Origin: Bradyrhizobium sp. DOA9
Lineage (GTDB): Bacteria; Pseudomonadota; Alphaproteobacteria; Rhizobiales; Xanthobacteraceae
NCBI RefSeq assembly: GCF_000617845.2
Contig: NZ_DF820425.1
Span: 4,329,725 to 4,393,724 of the forward strand
Length of the DNA stretch: 64,000 bases
Reading direction: 5' to 3'
Part shown: positions 22,264 through 31,073 of the stretch, piece by piece
Layout: every line of letters starts with the position of its first letter
How positions within the stretch are numbered: the stretch's first letter is position 1
Translations under genes and position numbers: made by a program
The notes under the pieces: model-generated
Databases searched by the model: none
Told to the model about the DNA's origin: nothing
What the model saw: only the letters and a program-made list of their open reading frames with translations

Positions 22264-22316
22264 AGAGCATGATCCGGAAAAGTGCGTAGCGGTTTTCCGA
22301 AAAGATCATGCTCAAA
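22264..22316. repeat. Dispersed palindromic repeat, family E (copy 1)
   Basis: AGAGCATGATCCGG ... GATCATGCTC arms with an inner GCGGTTTTCCG. Three longer relatives lie at 29645-29722, 35152-35220 and 38284-38357. This is the most abundant repeat in the window. Confidence 0.85.
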
Positions 22317-22323
22317 CAAAGAC

Positions 22324-22350
22324 CTAAAGCGCGATCGCATCGCGCTTTAG
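22324..22350. terminator. Perfect hairpin at the end of the CsaA-like gene
   Basis: CTAAAGCGCGAT and ATCGCGCTTTAG form a 12-bp stem around CGC, overlapping the CsaA-like stop codon on the minus strand. It likely protects or ends the convergent GST and CsaA-like transcripts. Confidence 0.65.
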
Positions 22351-22718
22351 AACAGCCGTCCGCCGTTCGGCACCGGCTTGCTCGGCTGCACCAGAACGAC
22401 CTTGCCGTCGGCATCCGGGAAGCCGAGCGTCAGCACCTCGGAGACGACCGGGCCGATCTGGCGCGGCGGGAAGTTGACGACGGCCGCGACCTGTTGCCCG
22501 ACGAGACTTTCGAGCGGGTGGTTTTCGGTGATCTGGGCCGAGCTCTTGCGCACGCCGATGGCGGGGCCGAAATCGATCCACAGCCGCCAGGCCGGCTTGC
22601 GCGCTTCCGGAAACGGCTTTGCGTCGACGATGGTGCCGACGCGGACATCGACCGCAAGGAAAGTGTCGAAGTCGATGCTCGGTGCGGGGGCCGCGGCGGG
22701 ATCGTGAGTGACGTGCAT
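22347..22718 (-). CDS. CsaA-like tRNA-binding protein
   Basis: A 123-residue single-domain protein of the EMAP/tRNA-binding OB fold. DFDTFLAVDVRVGTIVDAKPFPEARKPAWRLWIDFG, SSAQITENHPLESLVGQQVAAVVNFPPRQIGPVVSEVLTLGF and VVLVQPSKPVPNGGRLF match CsaA, including the conserved Pro-Ala-rich helix and SAQIT. CsaA binds tRNA and has been reported to act as an export chaperone. ATG 22718 is assumed. It diverges from the ArsC-like gene. Confidence 0.9.
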   Translation of the reverse strand: MHVTHDPAAAPAPSIDFDTFLAVDVRVGTIVDAKPFPEARKPAWRLWIDFGPAIGVRKSSAQITENHPLESLVGQQVAAVVNFPPRQIGPVVSEVLTLGFPDADGKVVLVQPSKPVPNGGRLF

Positions 22719-22818
22719 GAGGTATCCGTCCGGAGAGTTGGCGCGTGTCGCAATATTGTCGCGCGAGCCGGAGTTTCGTACAACGCACATCATCGATACG
22801 CCATGCCCGAGGACTGTC

Positions 22819-23178
22819 TTGCCCACCATCATCTACGGCATCAAGAACTGCGACACCATGAAGAAGGCCCGCGCCTGGCTCGATGCCCATGGCGTGGCTT
22901 ACGCGTTTCACGACTACAAGGCGGCGGGGGTGGAGAAGGACAGGCTCGAGCGTTGGAGCGGCAAGGTCGGTTGGGAGACCCTGCTCAATCGCGCCGGGAC
23001 GACATTCAAGAAGCTGCCCGACTCCGACAAGGAAAGCCTCACCGAGAAGAAGGCGCTGGCCTTGATGCTAGCGCAACCATCGATGATCAAGCGGCCGGTG
23101 CTCGAAATCGGCAGCAAGCTGCTGGTCGGCTTCAAGCCGGATATCTATGCCAAGGAGGTCGGCGGCAAGGCGCGCTGA
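22819..23178 (+). CDS. ArsC/Spx-family thiol protein (YffB-like)
   Basis: A 119-residue thioredoxin-fold protein reading PTIIYGIKNCDTMKKARAWL at the N-terminus, then VAYAFHDYKAAGV, TFKKLPD and MIKRPVLEIGSKLLVGFKPDIY. The single Cys in KNCDTMKKA, together with the late RPVLE block, is typical of YffB-type members that resemble arsenate reductase but act on unknown thiols. No ATG is in frame; TTG 22819 is the likely start. It diverges from the CsaA-like gene. Confidence 0.85.
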   Translation: MPTIIYGIKNCDTMKKARAWLDAHGVAYAFHDYKAAGVEKDRLERWSGKVGWETLLNRAGTTFKKLPDSDKESLTEKKALALMLAQPSMIKRPVLEIGSKLLVGFKPDIYAKEVGGKAR

Positions 23179-23181
23179 CGG

Positions 23182-23871
23182 CTAGTTCAGCTCGATGATC
23201 TCGGTAGTGATGGCAGAGCCCGGCTGGCCCGAGAACTCGACCGGCTCGGCGGGTGCGATGCGGCCGGGGACGTGATGAAACAGCTCGCGATCGATCACGG
23301 CCCGCAGCTTCGGGCGCGGCAGCGCGTCATTTCCGCGCATCAGGTCCTTGATCTCGAATCCGCCGTCCTCGCAGAAGGTCTTTACCGACGCGATGACGTG
23401 GCTGACCCTGCCGTCGGTTTGGAACGGCAGCAGCAGCCGCTCATAGGCGACGATGCGGCCATAGATGTCGTCGACGTCGGCAACGCTGTAGACCGGAAGC
23501 CCGCGCGCGACGCATTCATGATAGATCGGCACCACGTAGGGCGCGAGCCGAGGTCCGACGTAATCAGCGAGCGAAACGCCCTTGCCGGTATGCCCATAGG
23601 CGCGCGAGACGCGCGTGCCTTCGCTCTGGATGACGAGACGCGGCGTCGGCGTCGAAAGCTCCACCGTATAGTAGATCAGATCCGACAGCTCCTCCTCGAG
23701 CCGCGCGGGCTGATACTCCCAGATCGCCGGAGCGATCTGCTGGCGCGCATAAAGTCGCAGCCACGTGTTGAGGAGATCGCGCTGCCGGATCGACTTGACG
23801 ACGGAGGGAGCCGCGCTTGCAAAATCCAAACAATACTCTCCGCAGGTGAAAACCCGCGCATGATCGGGCAC
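23182..23871 (-). CDS. PAS_5-like hypothetical protein
   Basis: A 229-residue protein with no membrane segment. GRIVAYERLLLPFQTDGRVSHVIASVK recalls the YERLLLPLS.DG..VDMLL block of the PAS_5 family, small alphaproteobacterial PAS-like proteins of unknown role; the earlier TPRLVIQSEGTRVSRAYGHTGKG fits the same family. Ligand and partners are unknown. It is tail-to-tail with the ArsC-like gene (3 bp apart) and faces the liv-type operon across a 294-bp gap. Confidence 0.55.
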   Translation of the reverse strand: MPDHARVFTCGEYCLDFASAAPSVVKSIRQRDLLNTWLRLYARQQIAPAIWEYQPARLEEELSDLIYYTVELSTPTPRLVIQSEGTRVSRAYGHTGKGVSLADYVGPRLAPYVVPIYHECVARGLPVYSVADVDDIYGRIVAYERLLLPFQTDGRVSHVIASVKTFCEDGGFEIKDLMRGNDALPRPKLRAVIDRELFHHVPGRIAPAEPVEFSGQPGSAITTEIIELN

Positions 23872-24165
23872 GTGGGGAAATTTTTGATGAAGGCTGGCGC
23901 GGGAAACGAAAGACCGTTAACGACGGCTTGATGGCCGGTGCCTTGCGAACCGGGTGGCCGGGCAGGCACATCGAACGTCTCCGACCAAGGGAGCATTTGC
24001 ACCCCGGCCGGAGGCCTGACCTGCTCAGCTTTCCGCCTTGCCTAACCCCCGTCACCTCCGGCATATTCCGCGCCCGGAGGCGGCGCTCCGGTGGGCCGCA
24101 GGTCCTCCGGACAGCCGAAGCAACAAGCACAGCCACGCGCCGCGCGCGGGCAGGGGGAAAACTGT
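23872..24165. other. Intergenic region before the ABC operon
   Basis: This 294-bp divergent gap must hold promoters for the PAS_5-like gene and the liv-type operon. I see no strong palindrome, sigma-54 site or tandem repeat. AGGGGGAAAACTG just before TTG 24166 is the ribosome site of the first ATPase. Confidence 0.5.
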
Positions 24166-24921
24166 TTGGCCGATGAGTTCATTCTCGAAACGGAAGGCTT
24201 GACCAAGGAGTTCGCGGGCTTCTTCGCCGTCCGCGACGTTGCGCTCAAGGTTCGCCGTGGGAGCATTCATGCGTTGATCGGCCCGAACGGGGCCGGCAAG
24301 ACGACCTGCTTCAATCTTTTGACCAAGTTCCTCAAGCCGTCGGCCGGGAAAATCCTGTACAAGGGACAGGACATCACGGCGATGGCGCCGGCGGATGTGG
24401 CCCGCATGGGTCTGGTCCGTTCGTTCCAGATTTCGGCGGTGTTTCCTCATCTTTCCGCGCTGGAAAACGTCCGTGTCGCGCTGCAGCGTCAGCATGGCTC
24501 CTCGTTCGATTTCTGGCGCTCCAAGTCGGTGCTCAACCGCTTCAACGATCGCGCCCGCGAGCTCTTGAACGACGTCGGCCTCAGCGAGTTCGCCAACACG
24601 CCGGCGGTCGAGATGCCCTATGGGCGCAAGCGCGCGCTCGAGATCGCGACCACGCTGGCGCTAGACCCGGAGATGATGCTGCTGGACGAGCCGATGGCCG
24701 GCATGGGCCACGAGGACATCGACAAGATCGCGGCGCTGATCAAGCGCATCTCCGCGAAATACACCATCCTGATGGTCGAGCATAACTTAAGCGTCGTGGC
24801 CAACCTCTCCGACATCATCACCGTGCTGACGCGCGGGCAGGTGCTCGCGCAGGGCCATTATTCCGAGCTCACCAAGGACGAGCGCGTCAAGGAAGCTTAC
24901 CTGGGAGCCGGTCATGCCTGA
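24166..24921 (+). CDS. livG: Branched-chain amino-acid-type ABC transporter ATPase (LivG-like)
   Basis: A 251-residue ATPase. Walker A is GPNGAGKTTCFNLLT, the signature is the unusual MPYGRKRALEIATTLA, Walker B is MMLLDEPMAGM, and the switch His lies in MVEHNLSVV. The extended region after Walker A with SFQISAVFPHLSALENVRVALQ is typical of LivG. TTG 24166 with a GGGGGAAA site is the best start. It overlaps livF by 8 bp. Substrate specificity lies with the binding protein and is not known; urea, amides and amino acids are all used in this family. Confidence 0.9.
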   Translation: MADEFILETEGLTKEFAGFFAVRDVALKVRRGSIHALIGPNGAGKTTCFNLLTKFLKPSAGKILYKGQDITAMAPADVARMGLVRSFQISAVFPHLSALENVRVALQRQHGSSFDFWRSKSVLNRFNDRARELLNDVGLSEFANTPAVEMPYGRKRALEIATTLALDPEMMLLDEPMAGMGHEDIDKIAALIKRISAKYTILMVEHNLSVVANLSDIITVLTRGQVLAQGHYSELTKDERVKEAYLGAGHA

Positions 24922-25660
24922 CACTGCGATCGCCGAGGCTCCGGCCAAGAGCGCGACCGGCGGGAATATCCTGCAAGTCCGCAACCTGGAAGCCTGGTAT
25001 GGCGAGTCCCACATCCTGCACGGGATCAACTTCGACGTGAACGCAGGCGAGGTCGTCACCCTGCTCGGGCGCAACGGCGCCGGCAAGACGACCACGCTGA
25101 AGTCGATCATGGGCATCATCGGCAAGCGCACCGGCTCGGTGAAGTTCAACAACCAGGAGATCATCCGCGCGACCTCCGACAGGATCGCACGCATGGGCAT
25201 CGCCTTCTGCCCGGAAGAGCGGGGCATATTCTCCAGCCTCGACGTCCGCGAGAATCTGATGCTGCCGCCGGTGATCCGCGAAGGCGGATTGTCGCTCGAG
25301 CAGATCTTCGAACTGTTCCCGAACCTGAAGGAGCGGCTGAACAGCCAGGGCACCAAGCTGTCCGGCGGCGAGCAGCAGATGCTGGCGATCGCGCGCATCC
25401 TGCGCACCGGCGCGAGCTTCCTGATGCTGGACGAGCCGACCGAGGGCCTTGCCCCCGTCATCATCCAGCAGATCGGCCACACCATTGCGCGGCTCAAGAA
25501 GGAAGGTTTCACGATCCTTTTGGTCGAGCAGAATTTCCGCTTCGCCTCCACCGTCGCCGACCGCTATTACGTGGTCGAGCACGGCAAGATCATTGACGGA
25601 TTTTCCAATTCCGAGCTTGCCGCCAACATGGACAAGCTGCACACCTATCTCGGTGTGTAG
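24914..25660 (+). CDS. livF: Branched-chain amino-acid-type ABC transporter ATPase (LivF-like)
   Basis: A 248-residue ATPase. Walker A is GRNGAGKTTTLKSI, the signature LSGGEQQMLAIARIL, Walker B FLMLDEPTEGLAP and the switch His is replaced by Gln (LLVEQNF), a usual feature of LivF. FCPEERGIFSSLDVRENLML is characteristic. It overlaps livG by 8 bp, so both are translated together and form the ATPase heterodimer. Confidence 0.92.
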   Translation: MPDTAIAEAPAKSATGGNILQVRNLEAWYGESHILHGINFDVNAGEVVTLLGRNGAGKTTTLKSIMGIIGKRTGSVKFNNQEIIRATSDRIARMGIAFCPEERGIFSSLDVRENLMLPPVIREGGLSLEQIFELFPNLKERLNSQGTKLSGGEQQMLAIARILRTGASFLMLDEPTEGLAPVIIQQIGHTIARLKKEGFTILLVEQNFRFASTVADRYYVVEHGKIIDGFSNSELAANMDKLHTYLGV

Positions 25661-25715
25661 CCGTGCAGGCCGGACGATCGAGAGCAACTATCAAAGGAAT
25701 ATTGGGAGGCTGATT

Positions 25716-26936
25716 ATGAAGCACGGCATTTCGGCAATGTTGCTCGGGACGGCCCTGGCGCTCGGTGCGGCGGGCGGCGCGGTCGCGCAGGACAAGAACA
25801 TCAAGATCGGCGTGCTGACCGACAATTCGGGACTTTATGCCGATCTCGGTGGCGCTGGCTCGACCGTCGCCGCACAGATGGCGATCGAGGATTCCGGGCT
25901 CGCAGCCAAGGGCTGGAAGCTCGACCTGATCTCCGCCGACCATCAGAACAAGCCCGACATCGGCTCCACGATTGCCCGGCAATGGATCGACGTCGAGAAG
26001 GTCGACATCTTCATGGATGTCCTCAACTCCGGCGTTGCGCTGGCGGTGAACAACATCGTCAAGGAGAAGAATTCCATCCTGATCAACACAGGCGCGGCGA
26101 CGTCGGATCTCACCAACGCGCAATGCTCGCCGAACACGGTCCACTGGGTCTATGATACCTATATGCTGGCCAACAGCACCGGGCAGGCGCTGGTGAAGGC
26201 GGGCGGCGACACCTGGTATTTCCTCACCGCGGACTACGCCTTCGGTCATGCCCTCGAGCGCGACACCGCCGCGGTCGTGGTGAAGTCGGGCGGCAAGGTG
26301 ATCGGCAACGTCAAGCATCCCCTGAATACTGCCGACTTCTCGTCCTTCCTGCTGCAGGCGCAGGCCTCCAAGGCCAAGATCATCGGCATGGCCAATGCCG
26401 GCGGCGACACCACCAACACCATCAAGCAGGCGGCCGAGTTCGGCATCGTCTCGGGCGGCCAGAAGCTTGCGGGCCTGCTGCTCTTCATCACCGACGTGCA
26501 CTCGCTCGGTCTGAAGGTGGCGCAGGGGTTGAACTTCACCGAGACCTTCTATTGGGACATGAACGACGGCACGCGCGCGTTCTCCAAGCGCTTCTCCGAG
26601 CGCATGAAGAACAAGGCGATGCCCTCGATGGTGCAGGCCGGCGTCTACTCGGGTCTGCTGCACTATTTCAAGGCGCTGGAGGCGATGGGCGGCAACCCGC
26701 ATGACGGGGCCAAGGTGGTCGCCAAGATGAAGGAGATGCCGACCGACGATCCGCTGTTCGGCAAGGGAACGATCCGTGCGGACGGTCGCAAGCTGCATCC
26801 GGCCTATCTCTTCGAGGTCAAGAAGCCCGAGGAATCCAAGGCGCCCTGGGACTATTACAAGCTGATCGGCACGACCCCCGGCGACCAGGCCTTCCGGCCG
26901 CTGTCGGAAAGCGCCTGTCCCCTGGTGAAGAAGTAA
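25716..26936 (+). CDS. ABC transporter periplasmic binding protein (LivK-like)
   Basis: A 406-residue binding protein with a signal peptide (residues ~1-24, ...ALGAAGGAVAQ). The mature part begins DKNIKIGVLTDNSGLYADLGG, the type-1 bilobed fold of the LivK/urea/amide group; VYDTYMLANSTGQALV and TWYFLTADYAFGHALE follow. The start ATG has GGAGG 6-7 bases before it. It lies between the ATPase and permease genes. A close paralogue without transporter genes is encoded at 41109-42332. The ligand is unknown. Confidence 0.9.
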   Translation: MKHGISAMLLGTALALGAAGGAVAQDKNIKIGVLTDNSGLYADLGGAGSTVAAQMAIEDSGLAAKGWKLDLISADHQNKPDIGSTIARQWIDVEKVDIFMDVLNSGVALAVNNIVKEKNSILINTGAATSDLTNAQCSPNTVHWVYDTYMLANSTGQALVKAGGDTWYFLTADYAFGHALERDTAAVVVKSGGKVIGNVKHPLNTADFSSFLLQAQASKAKIIGMANAGGDTTNTIKQAAEFGIVSGGQKLAGLLLFITDVHSLGLKVAQGLNFTETFYWDMNDGTRAFSKRFSERMKNKAMPSMVQAGVYSGLLHYFKALEAMGGNPHDGAKVVAKMKEMPTDDPLFGKGTIRADGRKLHPAYLFEVKKPEESKAPWDYYKLIGTTPGDQAFRPLSESACPLVKK

Positions 26937-26946
26937 CTGAACGATG

Positions 26947-26974
26947 CAGGCCGGTGCGCAACGGCGCCGGCCTG
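26947..26974 (+). terminator. Intra-operon hairpin after the binding-protein gene
   Basis: CAGGCCGG and CCGGCCTG form an 8-bp stem in the 73-bp gap between the binding-protein and permease genes. There is no T-run, so it probably stabilises the upstream mRNA, giving more binding protein than permease. Confidence 0.6.
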
Positions 26975-27009
26975 TTGTTGAGGAATAGAAGGGACCGGGT
27001 GCGGGATCG

Positions 27010-27873
27010 ATGCAGGCTCTCTACGCTCAGCTACTGGTGGGACTGATCAACGGCTCGTTCTACGCGCTGCTCAGTCTCGGGCTTGCCGTCATCTTCGGCA
27101 TGCTCAACATCATCAATTTCGCCCATGGCGCGCTCTACATGATGGGCGCCTTCGTCGCCTATTTCCTGTTGAACCTCGGCGGCATCAATTATTGGTGGGC
27201 GCTGCTGCTGGCGCCGATCATCGTCGGCATTTTCGGCATGATCCTGGAACGGACCATGCTGCAATGGCTGACCGGGCTCGATCATCTCTACGGCCTGCTC
27301 CTGACCTTCGGCATCGCGCTGATCGTGCAGGGCGTCTTCCAGAACTATTTCGGCTCATCCGGCCTGCCTTACGCGATTCCGGACCAGCTCAGGGGCGGCA
27401 TGAATCTCGGCTTCATGTTCTTACCCGTCTACCGCGGCTGGGTCGTCGTGTTCTCGTTGGCGGTGTGCCTTGCGACCTGGTTCCTGATCGAGAAGACGCA
27501 GCTCGGCGCCTACCTGCGCGCCGCTACCGAAAACCCGACCCTGGTGCGGGCCTTCGGCATCAACGTGCCGCGCATGATCACACTCACTTACGGTCTGGGC
27601 GTCGGCCTTGCCGCGCTCGCCGGCGTGCTCTCCGCACCGATCAACCAGGTGCGCCCGCTGATGGGCGCCGACCTCATCATCGTCGTGTTCGCGGTGGTCG
27701 TGATCGGCGGCATGGGTTCGATCATGGGCTCCATCATCACCGGCTTTGCGCTCGGCGTGATCGAGGGGCTGACCAAGTATTTCTACCCCGAGGCGTCCAA
27801 CACCGTTGTGTTCGTGCTGATGGTGCTGGTGCTCCTGGTGAAGCCGACGGGATTGACGGGAAGGGCGGCCTAA
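27010..27873 (+). CDS. livH: Branched-chain amino-acid-type ABC permease (LivH-like)
   Basis: A 287-residue permease with about eight membrane helices. LVGLINGSFYALLSLGLAVIFGMLNIINFAHGALYMMGAFVAY is the LivH signature, the later ATEN..LVRAFGINV and GLAALAGVLSAP the ATPase-contact loop, and MGADLIIVVFAVVVIGGMGSIMGSIITG the conserved end. It is followed 2 bp later by livM. Confidence 0.93.
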   Translation: MQALYAQLLVGLINGSFYALLSLGLAVIFGMLNIINFAHGALYMMGAFVAYFLLNLGGINYWWALLLAPIIVGIFGMILERTMLQWLTGLDHLYGLLLTFGIALIVQGVFQNYFGSSGLPYAIPDQLRGGMNLGFMFLPVYRGWVVVFSLAVCLATWFLIEKTQLGAYLRAATENPTLVRAFGINVPRMITLTYGLGVGLAALAGVLSAPINQVRPLMGADLIIVVFAVVVIGGMGSIMGSIITGFALGVIEGLTKYFYPEASNTVVFVLMVLVLLVKPTGLTGRAA

Positions 27874-27875
27874 AG

Positions 27876-28844
27876 ATGACAACCCTGACGGACGACACGC
27901 TCCCTGTGACCCAGCGCGCGATGCGCGACGAGATGATCGTATTCGTGCTGATGGCGCTGCTGCTCGCGGCGGTGCCGTTCACGGGCGTCTACCCGTTCTT
28001 CGTGATGCAGGCGCTGTGCTTTGCGCTGCTCGCCTGCGCCTTCAATCTGCTGATCGGCTATGGCGGCTTGCTGTCGTTCGGCCACGCGATGTTTCTGGGC
28101 ACAGCCGGCTATTGCAGCGCGCATGCGCTGAAAGTGTGGGCGCTGCCGCCCGAGCTCGGCATTCTCGTTGGCATTGCTGCGGCTTTCGTGCTCTCGATCA
28201 TCACCGGCTACATCTCGATCCGCCGCCAAGGCATCTATTTCTCGATGATCACGCTGGCGCTGTCGCAGCTCCTGTACTTCATCTATCTCCAGGCCCCGTT
28301 CACCCATGGCGAGGACGGCATTCAGGGCATCCCGCAGGGACGCATGTTCGGCCTGCTCGATCTGTCCAAGCCGACGGTGCTGTACTATGTCGTGCTGGTC
28401 GGCTTCCTCGCCGGCTTCCTGCTGATCTTCCGCATCATCAACTCGCCGTTCGGCGAGGTGCTGAAATCGATCCGCGAGAACGAGCAGCGCGCGATCTCGC
28501 TCGGCTACCGCACCGACCAGTACAAGTTCTTGGCCTTCGTCCTGTCGGGGACGCTCGCCGGCTTTGCCGGCGCGCTGAAAGTGTTCGTGGCGCAGAACGC
28601 TTCGCTCACCGACGTGCACTGGACGATGTCGGGCGAGGTCGTGCTGATGACCTTGGTCGGGGGGCTGGGCACCATTTTCGGTCCCGTGGTCGGCGCCTTC
28701 GTGATCATCGCCATGCAGCAATATCTGGCGGGCTTCGGCCAGTGGGTGACGGTGATCCAGGGCGCGATCTTCGTGGTCTGCGTGCTCACCTTCCGCCGCG
28801 GCGTCATCGGCGAAATCGCGCATTACTTCCGGCGGTCGCTTTAA
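27876..28844 (+). CDS. livM: Branched-chain amino-acid-type ABC permease (LivM-like)
   Basis: A 322-residue permease. LLACAFNLLIGYGGLLSFGHAMFLGTAGYCSAH and ITGYISIRRQGIYFSMITLALSQL are typical LivM blocks; KSIRENEQRAISLGYRTDQYKFLAFVLSGTLAGFAGAL is the ATPase-contact loop. About ten helices. It begins 2 bp after livH and closes the five-gene operon. Confidence 0.93.
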   Translation: MTTLTDDTLPVTQRAMRDEMIVFVLMALLLAAVPFTGVYPFFVMQALCFALLACAFNLLIGYGGLLSFGHAMFLGTAGYCSAHALKVWALPPELGILVGIAAAFVLSIITGYISIRRQGIYFSMITLALSQLLYFIYLQAPFTHGEDGIQGIPQGRMFGLLDLSKPTVLYYVVLVGFLAGFLLIFRIINSPFGEVLKSIRENEQRAISLGYRTDQYKFLAFVLSGTLAGFAGALKVFVAQNASLTDVHWTMSGEVVLMTLVGGLGTIFGPVVGAFVIIAMQQYLAGFGQWVTVIQGAIFVVCVLTFRRGVIGEIAHYFRRSL

Positions 28845-28941
28845 GTGGCTGATATTGCATCAATTTCATTGATGCATGAAAGCGGTGGATGATCCGGCTC
28901 CGCGGGCGTGAGACGACACGCGCGCGGATCGAAAATGGTCT

Positions 28942-28959
28942 ATGACAGTTTTGTGACAG
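28942..28959 (+). promoter_or_regulatory. Pho box upstream of the DUF47-Pit pair
   Basis: ATGACAGTTTTGTGACAG consists of two 7-bp direct repeats 11 bp apart and matches the reverse complement of the PhoB consensus (CTGTCAT..4..CTGTCAT) at nearly every position. It lies 42 bp before the DUF47 start. Phosphate-responsive control follows as an inference. Confidence 0.8.
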
Positions 28960-29000
28960 CCCTCGCGGGCCCGACCATTTCCAACCGGTAGCCTATCCCC

Positions 29001-29645
29001 ATGATGCGATGGTTTCGTGCGTTCCTGCCCAAGGAAGAACGGTTCTTCGACCTGTTCGATCGGCATGCCCAGACAGTGATCCAGGGCGCAATCGCGCTCC
29101 AGGGCATGCTCAACGGGGGCGAGGAGACGCCGGTCTATTGCCAGCGCGTCAACCAGTTCGAGAACGACGCCGATAACATCACCCGCGAGGTGCTGACGGC
29201 GGTGCGCCGCACCTTCATCACCCCGTTCGACCGCGGCGACATCAAGAACCTGATCACCTCGCTGGACGATGCAATCGACCAGATGCAGCAGACGGCCAAG
29301 GCCGTGATGCTGTTCGAGGTTCGCACATTCGAGCCGCCGATGCGCGAGATCGGCGGGCTCCTGATCGAATGCGCCAATCTGGTCGGACGCGCGCTGCCCT
29401 TGATGCAGTCGATCGGCCCGAACGTCGCCATGCTGACCGCGATCACCGAGGAGCTCGGCAAGCTGGAAGGCCGTGTCGACGACCTCCATGACATCGGCCT
29501 GAAGGAGCTGTTCCTCAAGCACCGCGACGGCAATGCGATGGATTTCATCGTCGGCGTCGAGATCTACGATCATCTGGAGAAGGTGGCCGACCGCTTCGAT
29601 GACGTTGCGAACGAGATCAACAGCATCGTCATCGAGCAAGTGTAG
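29001..29645 (+). CDS. DUF47 / PhoU-like protein, Pit accessory
   Basis: A 214-residue helical protein. EERFFDLFDRHAQTVIQGAIALQGML and CQRVNQFENDADNITREVLTAVRRTFITPFDRGDIKNLITSLDDAIDQMQQTAKAV show the PhoU-like E-x-x-A-D-x-I metal-cluster motif; YDHLEKVADRFDDVANEI is the second one. In many genomes it adjoins Pit and is needed for transport or its regulation. The Pho box upstream supports this link. Confidence 0.92.
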   Translation: MMRWFRAFLPKEERFFDLFDRHAQTVIQGAIALQGMLNGGEETPVYCQRVNQFENDADNITREVLTAVRRTFITPFDRGDIKNLITSLDDAIDQMQQTAKAVMLFEVRTFEPPMREIGGLLIECANLVGRALPLMQSIGPNVAMLTAITEELGKLEGRVDDLHDIGLKELFLKHRDGNAMDFIVGVEIYDHLEKVADRFDDVANEINSIVIEQV

Positions 29646-29722
29646 CGCATGATCCGGAAAAGTGTGCAGCGGTTTTCCTTCGCGACAAACGTGGAACGCG
29701 TTTGCGCGAAGATCATGCGCAA
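29645..29722. repeat. Dispersed palindromic repeat, family E (copy 2)
   Basis: GCGCATGATCCGG...GATCATGCGC arms with an inner TTCGCG/CGCGAA-type stem. It lies between the DUF47 and pit genes, so the transcript crosses it. Confidence 0.85.
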
Positions 29723-29743
29723 GCTTTAGGGCAGGGCCTCGTC

Positions 29744-30748
29744 GTGGATGCCGCGTTGGGTCTTCCCATCCTGGTCGGCTTGATCGCCGTCGCGCTGCTG
29801 TTCGATTTCCTGAACGGCCTGCATGACGCCGCCAATTCGATCGCGACCATCGTCTCGACCCGCGTGCTGCGGCCGCAATTCGCGGTGTTCTGGGCCGCCT
29901 TCTTCAATTTCATCGCCTTCCTGGTGTTCGGGCTGCACGTCGCCCAGACCATCGGCACCGGCATCATCGATCCCGCGGTCGTCGACGCCCAGGTGATCTT
30001 CGCAGCGCTCGTTGGCGCCATCGTCTGGAACCTCGTGACCTGGGGGCTCGGCATTCCGTCCTCGTCCTCGCACGCGCTGATCGGCGGGCTCGTCGGCGGC
30101 GGCATGGCCAAGGCGGGAATCTCGGCCGCGGTGTGGAGCGGCCTGTCCAAGACCGTGCTGGCGATCGTGCTGTCGCCCCTGGTCGGCTTCCTGCTCGCCA
30201 TGTTGCTGGTGGCGATCGTGTCCTGGGCCTCGGTGCGCTCGACGCCGTTCGCGGTCGACCGCGCCTTCCGCATCCTGCAATTCGCCTCCGCCTCGCTCTA
30301 TTCGCTCGGCCATGGCGGCAACGACGCGCAGAAGACCATGGGCATCATCGCGGTGCTGCTCTATTCGCAGGGCCATCTCGGCAGCGAGTTCTCGGTGCCG
30401 TTCTGGGTGGTGCTGTCCTGCCAGGCGGCGATGGCGCTGGGCACGCTGATGGGCGGCTGGCGCATCGTCCGCACCATGGGCCTGCGCATCACGAAATTGA
30501 CGCCGATGCAGGGCTTTTGCGCCGAGACGGGGGGAGCTGCGACGCTGTTCATGGCGACCTATCTCGGGGTTCCCGTCTCGACCACCCACACCATCACCGG
30601 CGCCATCGTCGGCGTCGGCGCCGCCCGCCGCGTCTCGGCGGTGCGCTGGAACGTCGCCAGCTCCATCGTCTATGCCTGGGTGATCACGATCCCGGCCTCG
30701 GCCATCGTCGCCGCGCTGACTTGGTGGGTGGTCCAGCTCGTCAGGTGA
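29744..30748 (+). CDS. pit: Inorganic phosphate transporter, Pit family
   Basis: A 334-residue low-affinity phosphate permease with about ten helices. The two inverted family repeats contain FLNGLHDAANSIATIVSTRVL and FMATYLGVPVSTTHTITGAIVGVGAA, with the phosphate-binding G-x-x-N/D and SSSHAL features; SLGHGGNDAQKTMGIIAV is the third conserved block. The start is GTG 29744, after a REP-like repeat; ATG-like codons upstream lie in the repeat. It follows the DUF47 gene; the 3' end overlaps the convergent SMR gene by 8 bp. Confidence 0.93.
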   Translation: MDAALGLPILVGLIAVALLFDFLNGLHDAANSIATIVSTRVLRPQFAVFWAAFFNFIAFLVFGLHVAQTIGTGIIDPAVVDAQVIFAALVGAIVWNLVTWGLGIPSSSSHALIGGLVGGGMAKAGISAAVWSGLSKTVLAIVLSPLVGFLLAMLLVAIVSWASVRSTPFAVDRAFRILQFASASLYSLGHGGNDAQKTMGIIAVLLYSQGHLGSEFSVPFWVVLSCQAAMALGTLMGGWRIVRTMGLRITKLTPMQGFCAETGGAATLFMATYLGVPVSTTHTITGAIVGVGAARRVSAVRWNVASSIVYAWVITIPASAIVAALTWWVVQLVR

Positions 30749-31055
30749 CGAGCTTCAGCCCGATGATGCCGGCGACGATCAGGCCGATGCTGGCAAGCCG
30801 GAAGGCCGTGGCCGGCTCGCCGAACAGGACCATGCCGAGCGTCGCGGTGCCGACCGCGCCGATGCCGGTCCAGACCGCATAGGCGGTTCCGACGGGCAGG
30901 GATTTGAGCGCAAGCCCGAGCAGGATGACGCTGCCGGCCATGGCCGCAAGCGTGACCGCGGACGGAACAAGCTTGCTGAAACCCTCGGTGTATTTCAGGC
31001 CGATCGCCCAGGTGATCTCGAGAAGACCGGCGACGAACAGGATGCTCCAGGCCAT
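30741..31055 (-). CDS. gdx: SMR exporter, guanidinium (Gdx/SugE) type
   Basis: A 104-residue four-helix transporter. GLLEITWAIGLKYTEGFSKLVPS has the conserved substrate-binding Glu (~Glu13) and the W-x-x-G-L-K feature of the Gdx/SugE branch rather than the drug-exporting EmrE branch. PVGTAYAVWTGIGAVGTATLGMVLFGEPA is the second family signature. Gdx exports guanidinium as a dual-topology dimer. A guanidine-II riboswitch-like structure precedes it, which supports this substrate. The 3' end overlaps pit by 8 bp. Confidence 0.92.
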   Translation of the reverse strand: MAWSILFVAGLLEITWAIGLKYTEGFSKLVPSAVTLAAMAGSVILLGLALKSLPVGTAYAVWTGIGAVGTATLGMVLFGEPATAFRLASIGLIVAGIIGLKLVT

Positions 31056-31073
31056 GACGACCCTCCATTCAAG

